Shown: piece after piece, positions 32,981 through 38,184 of the stretch | Layout of the letters: the number at the start of each line of letters is the position of its first letter | How positions within the stretch are numbered: the first letter of the stretch is position 1 | Source: a virus | Reading direction: 5' to 3' (one strand) | DNA: 41,990 bases | Virus record (IMG/VR): IMGVR_UViG_3300029787_000050 | Span: 940-42,929 of that record | Translations under genes and position numbers: made by a program | Notes under the pieces: generated by a model | The model's database searches: none | Seen by the model: the letters and a program-made list of their open reading frames with translations, nothing else | Told to the model about the DNA's origin: nothing

Positions 32981-33009
32981 ATCCTATACTATCTGGGACC
33001 AGCTGTCAA
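32981..33009 (-). promoter_or_regulatory. Promoter of the minus operon
   Basis: Minus strand: TTGACA 33009-33004; TAGGAT 32986-32981 at 17 bases, or TATAGG at 15. ATCCTATA is on the plus strand at 32981-32988. Heptamer array C directly abuts the -35. Confidence 0.6.
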
Positions 33010-33028
33010 GCTTGAAGCTTGAAGCTTG
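33010..33028. repeat. GCTTGNN heptamer array C (3 units)
   Basis: GCTTG at 33010, 33017 and 33024 (GCTTGAAGCTTGAAGCTTG). As with array B, it sits immediately upstream of a minus-strand TTGACA. Confidence 0.75.
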
Positions 33029-33274
33029 CGGACCAGTTGACTGATTCCAGGTCCTGCGTTTTACCTTATCGATCGACAGGACCAGGGATCAGCACTAGTG
33101 GTTAATAGGCGGGTCTTTCTTTCTGCAGAAATACCGGACCATTACTCACAGCAATCGCGACCTAAAATATAGCCCAGAAACGTCCAGGCACCCTATACTA
33201 GTTCTGATCCCAGGTCTAACCCGTCGAGCCCACTATGTCTCGCTCTCCTCCATGGAGGTTGATTAGACCAGGGA
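33029..33274. other. GC-rich intergenic block with palindromes and dispersed words
   Basis: I see no convincing gene here. It contains GGACCAGGGATCAG at 33079-33092, a 12-base palindrome CCTCCATGGAGG at 33247-33258, and most of the long inverted repeat 33202-33280. A structured RNA, origin or packaging element would each be consistent; none is proven. Confidence 0.5.
33079..33092 (+). repeat. Dispersed 14-mer, intergenic copy
   Basis: GGACCAGGGATCAG, identical to the copy in the polymerase gene at 24683-24696. Confidence 0.6.
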
Positions 33275-33280
33275 TCAGAA
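33202..33280. repeat. Long imperfect inverted repeat
   Basis: TTCTGATCCCAGGTCTAA (33202-33219) pairs with TTAGACCAGGGATCAGAA (33263-33280), 17 of 18 pairs, across a 43-base loop that holds the CCTCCATGGAGG palindrome. The arms are inverted copies of the dispersed word. The right arm includes the stop of the 27-residue gene, so it could terminate that gene's transcript. Confidence 0.7.
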
Positions 33281-33358
33281 TTTAATCCACATATAAATTA
33301 CAAATGCCGTCCCAAAAATTAAATACCAGGATATCATTTCTGTTGTTGTTAAATCCAT
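33275..33358 (-). CDS. 27-residue membrane peptide
   Basis: ATG 33358 (minus) to TGA 33275-33277. The product, MDLTTTEMISWYLIFGTAFV followed by IYMWIKF, is a single transmembrane helix with a short polar N-terminus. The upstream AGAAAGAAAA is a modest ribosome site. It is AT-rich like genuine genes here and unlike the flanking GC-rich DNA. Possible holin-like or membrane regulator; support is limited by its size. Confidence 0.45.
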   Translation of the reverse strand: MDLTTTEMISWYLIFGTAFVIYMWIKF

Positions 33359-33378
33359 ATTTTTTCTTTCTAGTTTCA

Positions 33379-33421
33379 GTTGTAGGCGATTGACTATCCT
33401 AGGATCAGAACCGCCTACAAC
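33379..33421. promoter_or_regulatory. Nested palindromic element
   Basis: GTTGTAGGCG (33379-33388) pairs perfectly with CGCCTACAAC (33412-33421). Inside the loop is the perfect palindrome ATCCTAGGAT (33396-33405), built from two ATCCTA half-sites. A second hairpin, GGACAA-ttaac-TTGTCC, follows at 33434-33450. Confidence 0.55.
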
Positions 33422-33466
33422 CCTCTTATGAAAGGACAATTAACTTGTCCTCATGCAATATAATAC

Positions 33467-33495
33467 TTGACAATCTTTTTGTCAAGGGATAATGT
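33467..33495 (+). promoter_or_regulatory. Promoter TTGACA-N17-TAATGT
   Basis: TTGACA 33467-33472, 17 bases, TAATGT 33490-33495, followed by AGGAT (ATCCT on the minus strand). The gene start at 33532 has AAAGGA upstream. Confidence 0.65.
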
Positions 33496-33531
33496 AGGAT
33501 AAATTTAACCATACAACGAAAGGATAATACA

Positions 33532-34512
33532 ATGGCTAGATTAAGACTAAATCAAGAGTATCGGAACAAGATTGCTAATCGTATGAGAGTACATCTTGAA
33601 AATGAAGATACCCAAGAAAAACAAAAATATAACGAACTAAAAGCGAAGCAAATTGAAATCAATGACAATGCATGGAAAGTTGCTGAAACTATTGTTCGTA
33701 GGCATTACACCCCAAGTGATGTTGAGAAAGCAAGATACTTACAAAATAAATTTGAGAATGTAAGTACGATTGCCAAAGATAGTTGCTTTCACTTTAACTA
33801 TATAGGTGAGGTAGAGGAAAGGGACTATGATAATAATGTTAAAATGGTTGAGAAACCCATAGAGAAACATTTTGATTTTAAATTAAATGGCTCTTATGAT
33901 TTGGAAAGCAACGATAGTTATAATCGTGATAATGATTATGCTTATGCTTTATTTAGAGATGAATTAAAAGCACAAGAAAATTGCAATCCAGATATTTTAA
34001 TTGAACAAGATAATAAAGATGAAAACCCACATAAAACAAAATATGTGCAAAATAATAATGATTATCTTGGTAATAAAGATAGTGGCTATGGCAAACAATG
34101 GAACGAAAAATATCAATTAGATTTAATTGGTAGAGATTATTGTAGAGATAGGTCTATTGCTTGTAGTAGAGACGAATTTATGATGTTGCAAGAATGGAAA
34201 GCCGAAAAGGGCAGATTTGTTATGGCACATTATAAATGGATTAAATCTATTTTAAATCAGATGAAAGAAATCAAAATAGGTTTAAAAGGTTATAAATATT
34301 TAGATGAGGCAATAGAACTTGCAACCGAACTTGGTTTAAATATTTCTGACCATGAAATTATTAGAACTAACTCAACAGGTCTAGTAATTTATAATCCAAA
34401 AAATCTTGCTGAAAGAATAAAAGGTATGAAAAATAAAAACGTATCTAGGCAAGATAAAATTAAAGCAAGATTGTTGTATGAAAAACAACAGGCAGAAAAT
34501 AGTTTAAATTAA
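33532..34512 (+). CDS. Conserved phage protein of unknown function, 326 residues
   Basis: AAAGGATAATACA precedes ATG 33532. The protein is charged and mostly helical, with a basic N-terminus (RLRLNQEYRNKIANRMRVHL), an Asn/Asp/Tyr-rich middle (~125-190), and helices near the C-terminus. I recall the N-terminal pattern from marine phages but know no function. No enzyme, zinc or membrane motif is visible. It is a single-gene unit between two promoters. Confidence 0.75.
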   Translation: MARLRLNQEYRNKIANRMRVHLENEDTQEKQKYNELKAKQIEINDNAWKVAETIVRRHYTPSDVEKARYLQNKFENVSTIAKDSCFHFNYIGEVEERDYDNNVKMVEKPIEKHFDFKLNGSYDLESNDSYNRDNDYAYALFRDELKAQENCNPDILIEQDNKDENPHKTKYVQNNNDYLGNKDSGYGKQWNEKYQLDLIGRDYCRDRSIACSRDEFMMLQEWKAEKGRFVMAHYKWIKSILNQMKEIKIGLKGYKYLDEAIELATELGLNISDHEIIRTNSTGLVIYNPKNLAERIKGMKNKNVSRQDKIKARLLYEKQQAENSLN

Positions 34513-34515
34513 CTA

Positions 34516-34548
34516 TTGACAGGGTATCCTATTTAATATAGGATACCC
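34516..34548 (+). promoter_or_regulatory. Promoter with perfect palindromic operator
   Basis: TTGACA 34516-34521 and TAGGAT 34539-34544 (17-base spacer). Between and over them lies a perfect inverted repeat, GGGTATCCTAT (34522-34532) and ATAGGATACCC (34538-34548), 11 bases per arm with a 5-base centre. A repressor bound here would block RNA polymerase. Confidence 0.8.
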
Positions 34549-34565
34549 ATAGAAAGGATAACAAA

Positions 34566-34751
34566 ATGACAAAAACATTTTATATAACTTACTTTAACAA
34601 AAGCAGAAAGAAACACGTCACAAGAAAAGGCAAACATGACGATAAAAGCAAATATGGTGTGGCTAAAAATGGAACTCCATATTATATCTATTATGATTTA
34701 GATAGTCATGGATATAGAACAGCAACTCAATCGTGGAAAGTGAGGCACTAA
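34566..34751 (+). CDS. Small basic protein, 61 residues
   Basis: AAAGGA lies 8 bases before ATG 34566. The product is Lys- and Tyr-rich (YFNKSRKKHVTRKGKHDDKS, YYIYYDLDSHGYRTA), probably beta-rich. It is the first gene under the palindromic operator at 34516-34548. Its stop overlaps the next ATG. Function unknown; I recall related marine phage proteins. Confidence 0.7.
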   Translation: MTKTFYITYFNKSRKKHVTRKGKHDDKSKYGVAKNGTPYYIYYDLDSHGYRTATQSWKVRH

Positions 34752-34891
34752 TGAATACAATATTATATATAGGTCTAGGATTATTTAGCTTAGGATTAAT
34801 ATTGTTTTTTGTTTCAATGGCAATGGAACGATACTACGATAGAAAATTATGGGAATTAGAGGAAAGGAATAAATACAATGACAAACTTTAA
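34751..34891 (+). CDS. Small membrane protein, 46 residues
   Basis: ATG 34751 overlaps the previous stop and TAA is at 34889-34891. The N-terminal half is one transmembrane helix (TILYIGLGLFSLGLILFFV); the rest is charged (MERYYDRKLWELEERNKYND). It overlaps the next gene by 14 bases. It probably anchors in the host inner membrane; function unknown. Confidence 0.7.
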   Translation: MNTILYIGLGLFSLGLILFFVSMAMERYYDRKLWELEERNKYNDKL

Positions 34892-35213
34892 CTGGTGCCA
34901 TGGTCCGAGTTGCCATAAGAAAGAAATACAATCAAGGGTGCGAGGTAGCAAAGGCAATAAAGTATTAAGAACAATTAAGATTAAACCAAATAGATATGGC
35001 AATTATCAAAGTGGTATTTGGAATCATTTTTGTAATCAAAGATGTTTAATGGATTATATACAGACACACATACAATCTATAGTTGCCATTGCGCCAAGAC
35101 GAGAGCCCCTTGAAACACCGATTAATGATCCAGTAAAAGAAACTAGTGAATATGGTTGGAGTAATTGGAACATTGAAAAAAAAGGGGTTGACTCAGGCAA
35201 CAATATAGGATAA
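34878..35213 (+). CDS. Small zinc-binding protein, 111 residues
   Basis: AAAGGAAT precedes ATG 34878. Two Cys pairs, WCHGPSC (C7, C12) and FCNQRC (C52, C56), with nearby His, suggest a zinc knuckle. Conserved-looking blocks are RVRGSKGNKVLRTIKIK and CLMDYIQTHI. I recall similar marine phage proteins of unknown role. Its 3' end contains the -35 of the next promoter. Confidence 0.75.
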   Translation: MTNFNWCHGPSCHKKEIQSRVRGSKGNKVLRTIKIKPNRYGNYQSGIWNHFCNQRCLMDYIQTHIQSIVAIAPRREPLETPINDPVKETSEYGWSNWNIEKKGVDSGNNIG

Positions 35214-35216
35214 TCT
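35188..35216 (+). promoter_or_regulatory. Promoter TTGACT-N17-TAATCT
   Basis: TTGACT 35188-35193, 17 bases, TAATCT 35211-35216, then exactly 6 bases to ATG 35223. TATAGGAT (35204-35211) gives an ATCCTATA site on the minus strand. Confidence 0.65.
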
Positions 35217-35222
35217 GGGAAC

Positions 35223-35462
35223 ATGGAAACAAACACAGAAAGAACAGAAAAAAGACATAACAGATTTAATGGCGAGTCTGTTATGTTAACACCAGAAGAA
35301 GCAAAGCGACATGATCAAATATTTCTTGATGAACTACAGGCAACGATCGATGATCAAGAGTCTGGGATCACAGGACATTCTAAGCATTGGGAATTAATGC
35401 GTAAGAATTTAGATTGGTTCATGAAGAATAATGCCAAGGCTTATATGGTTTTACTAGATTAA
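35223..35462 (+). CDS. Conserved marine phage protein, 79 residues
   Basis: The product has NRFNGESVMLTPEEAKRHDQ, IFLDELQATIDDQESGITGH, then SKHWELMRKNLDWFMKNNAK. I recall these blocks from marine phages next to terminase genes, function unassigned. It is small, soluble and helical. Its start is 6 bases after a -10 and lacks a properly spaced ribosome site. A strong hairpin follows its stop. Confidence 0.75.
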   Translation: METNTERTEKRHNRFNGESVMLTPEEAKRHDQIFLDELQATIDDQESGITGHSKHWELMRKNLDWFMKNNAKAYMVLLD

Positions 35463-35476
35463 AAATTTACCTCTTG

Positions 35477-35500
35477 CCCCTGGCGCTAACGCGCCAGGGG
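35477..35500. terminator. Strong hairpin before large terminase
   Basis: CCCCTGGCGC (35477-35486) and GCGCCAGGGG (35491-35500) form a perfect 10-base GC-rich stem with a 4-base TAAC loop. There is no U-run on the plus strand. It lies in the 167-base gap 35463-35629, which also holds two copies of GGGGTCCCA (35497, 35561). Terminator or packaging-related structure are both possible. Confidence 0.6.
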
Positions 35501-35629
35501 TCCCAGACCAAATCCAAAAATCAATAAAATCTAACACCCCACCCACCTTTTTTGTACAAAGGGGTCCCACTACTCTAGCGTGTACTGCTTGATTTAAATA
35601 GTTAGTCCTGATAAAAACATTTTGGTACC

Positions 35630-37096
35630 ATGGACTTGAATAAGGTAAATATAGAAAAATTACCTGCGGATGTCAGGAGGACTTTCAAAAAACTTCAGGT
35701 GATCCATGCAGAAAAAAAGATACAGAATAAAGCGAAGAATGACTTCTTGTCTTTTGTAAAATGCATGTGGCCTGATTTTGTAGAGGGGTCCCACCACAGA
35801 CACATCGCAGAAAAATTTAATAAATTAGCTACGGGCGAAATAAATCGTTTGATAGTTAATATGCCTCCACGTCATACTAAATCTGAATTTGCATCTTTCT
35901 TGCTACCATCGTGGATGGTGGGCCGTGAACCTAAATTAAAAATAATTCAAACAACACACAATGCAGAACTAGCCGTAAGGTTTGGTAGAAAAGCAAAACA
36001 TCTTATCGACTCGGAAGATTATCAAAAAATTTTTAAAACAACTTTGCAAGAAGATTCTAAAGCAGCAGGACGTTGGGAAACATCACAGGGCGGAGAATAC
36101 TTTGCAGCTGGTGTAGGTGGAGCTATTACAGGACGAGGCGCGGACTTACTCATCATTGACGATCCACATTCGGAACAAGATGCGTTATCACCTACAGCAT
36201 TAGACTCGGCTTATGAATGGTATACATCAGGTCCACGTCAACGTTTACAACCCGGTGGTAAGATTGTCTTGGTAATGACAAGATGGTCTACAAAAGATTT
36301 AACAGCAAAATTAATTGCTAATCAAAAAGAACCAAAATCAGATCAGTGGCACGTGGTCGAATTTCCGGCACTCATGGACCACGGACCAGTGTGGCCAGAA
36401 TATTGGAACACGGAAGAGTTAGAGAAAGTAAAAGCTTCATTGCCTGTTGGTAAATGGAACGCGCAGTGGATGCAACAACCAACGAGTGAGGAAGGAGCAA
36501 TATTAAAACGGGAGTGGTGGATGAAATATGAGTCTGATGATATTCCAGCTTTACAACACGTTATACAATCTTACGATACTGCCTTTCTTAAAAAAGAAAA
36601 AGCTGACTATTCAGCTATTACCACGTGGGGTGTATTTTATCCAAATGAAGATAGTCCAGCTAATTTACTACTTTTAGATGCTCTAAAAGGTAGGTATGAG
36701 TTCCCTGAATTAAGACGTTTAGCTTTACAGCAATACGAATACTGGAAACCAGAAACAGTTATCGTTGAAGCAAAAGCATCTGGACTTCCGCTCACATATG
36801 AGTTAAGACAGATGAATATACCGGTGATTAATTTCACACCTAGCAAAGGTAATGATAAACATGCTAGAGTGAATGCCGTAGCACCTCTTTTTGAGTCTGG
36901 AATGATATGGGCGCCAGATCAAAAATTTGCAGAGGAGGTGATTGAGGAATGTGCAGCATTTCCAAACGGAGATCACGACGATCTTGTGGACTCTACAACA
37001 CAAGCGATCATGCGATTTAGACAGGGTGGTTTAATCTCACATCCTGAAGATTATGTAGACGAGAAAAAAGACCCTACACCGAAGAGGTATTATTAA
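35630..37096 (+). CDS. terL: Terminase large subunit
   Basis: The 488-residue protein has an ATPase domain with Walker A-like MPPRHTKSE (78-86) and Walker B LLIIDDP (173-179), then MTRWS. A C-terminal RNase H-type nuclease has SYDTAF (D316), VEAKASG (E380) and GDHDDLVDS (D448, D451). It packages DNA into heads together with the small subunit encoded on the other strand at 30425. No good ribosome site precedes ATG 35630. It overlaps the next gene by one base. Confidence 0.97.
   Translation: MDLNKVNIEKLPADVRRTFKKLQVIHAEKKIQNKAKNDFLSFVKCMWPDFVEGSHHRHIAEKFNKLATGEINRLIVNMPPRHTKSEFASFLLPSWMVGREPKLKIIQTTHNAELAVRFGRKAKHLIDSEDYQKIFKTTLQEDSKAAGRWETSQGGEYFAAGVGGAITGRGADLLIIDDPHSEQDALSPTALDSAYEWYTSGPRQRLQPGGKIVLVMTRWSTKDLTAKLIANQKEPKSDQWHVVEFPALMDHGPVWPEYWNTEELEKVKASLPVGKWNAQWMQQPTSEEGAILKREWWMKYESDDIPALQHVIQSYDTAFLKKEKADYSAITTWGVFYPNEDSPANLLLLDALKGRYEFPELRRLALQQYEYWKPETVIVEAKASGLPLTYELRQMNIPVINFTPSKGNDKHARVNAVAPLFESGMIWAPDQKFAEEVIEECAAFPNGDHDDLVDSTTQAIMRFRQGGLISHPEDYVDEKKDPTPKRYY
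36376..36389 (+). repeat. Dispersed 14-mer variant in terminase
   Basis: GGACCACGGACCAG, a variant with two GGACCA heptads, lies in the linker region of terL (MDHGPVWP). Confidence 0.5.
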
Positions 37097-38184
37097 TGAG
37101 TAAAATAAAATTTGGCATAGGGGCACTTGAAGCAGCAAGAGATAATTACAAAATATTATTTGATAGATTAGTTAGAGGTTACAAATCTGTCGTGGGTAAA
37201 GATCCAGAGGGTTTAGATTTATTAAAAATAAAACAAGAAGCAAAACAAAGAGCAGATGAGTCTGCTAAAGTTGTGGATATGAAGAATAAAACTTTAGATC
37301 CATCAAAACCTATTATGGGCGGCACACAAGAAGGAGCTGCAAATTTAGCAACTTTAAATCGTGCGATCGACGATGCATCACCAGGATTTTCTGGTGATAG
37401 AAAAGTTGATGCAGAATTAGTTGCAGAGAATCTAGCAGAACGTATGGGTAAGGTGTATGACGATCTTCCAATAAGAGAGAGATTAAAACTTTATGATCAA
37501 GCTTTTCAAGGTTTGACTAAAAAAAGATTTGATCCAGATGGTATGGCACAAGGTGGCCTTGCAGGTTTTGCCGGTGATCAAAGATTTGGTTTTAAAAAAG
37601 GTGGAATGTCTAGAAGAGATTTTATGAAAATTATAGGTGGACTTGCAACACTACCTGTTGTTGGTAAATTTTTTAAAGCTGCAGAACCGGTAGCTAAAGT
37701 TGCAACTAAAGCAACTGAAGGAGTTAAAATTGGTTTAGATAAATTTATGATGTTAGTAGATAAAATTAAAAGATCAGGTCAACCAGCTCCAGGAAGAAGA
37801 ACTCAAGATTTACAAGAGATTACTACTTATAAAGGTAAAGATGGTAGTGAGTATGAATTAACAGAGGATCTTGCTACAGGAGATTTAACAGTTACAAAAG
37901 ATAAACCAGGTATGGCTATGAGTGGTGATAAAGCTTTTGAAACAATTGATGATAGAACAATTATGGAATATAAAAAAGGTCAACCAGACGTAGACCCTGA
38001 TGCTCGAACAGCTTTCACAAGTGCTGATGAATACGAAGAAGGTAGAGCGATAGCAAATCAAGATGGGACGTTTGATGATATTGACGAGATAGATGATAGA
38101 GTTGTTACAGAAATTTTAGAAGAAATTAAACCATCTAAAATTAAAAAAGCAGGTGGCGGTCTAGCTTACATGCTGGGAGAATAA
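37096..38184 (+). CDS. Virion-associated protein with internal Tat-like motif
   Basis: The 362-residue protein follows TerL with a one-base overlap. It has a helical N-terminal part, then a Gly-rich hinge (AQGGLAGFAG) and a striking internal MSRRDFMKIIGGLATLPVVG (171-190), a twin-arginine-like SRRxFMK followed by a hydrophobic stretch. The C-terminal part is acidic. I recall the same arrangement in marine phages without a known function. Position between TerL and portal suggests a head or ejection component. Confidence 0.7.
   Translation: MSKIKFGIGALEAARDNYKILFDRLVRGYKSVVGKDPEGLDLLKIKQEAKQRADESAKVVDMKNKTLDPSKPIMGGTQEGAANLATLNRAIDDASPGFSGDRKVDAELVAENLAERMGKVYDDLPIRERLKLYDQAFQGLTKKRFDPDGMAQGGLAGFAGDQRFGFKKGGMSRRDFMKIIGGLATLPVVGKFFKAAEPVAKVATKATEGVKIGLDKFMMLVDKIKRSGQPAPGRRTQDLQEITTYKGKDGSEYELTEDLATGDLTVTKDKPGMAMSGDKAFETIDDRTIMEYKKGQPDVDPDARTAFTSADEYEEGRAIANQDGTFDDIDEIDDRVVTEILEEIKPSKIKKAGGGLAYMLGE

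Noticed and set aside
31756-33028. CRISPR-like array
   Set aside because: The repeats are 7 bases long with no unique spacers of constant length and no cas genes.
33233-33283. 16-codon plus-strand frame MSRSPPWRLIRPGIRI
   Set aside because: It is formed by the palindrome and the dispersed 14-mer, lacks a ribosome site and is too short to support.
35477-35500. Confident Rho-independent terminator
   Set aside because: The stem is strong but no U-tract follows, so it is listed only as a candidate.
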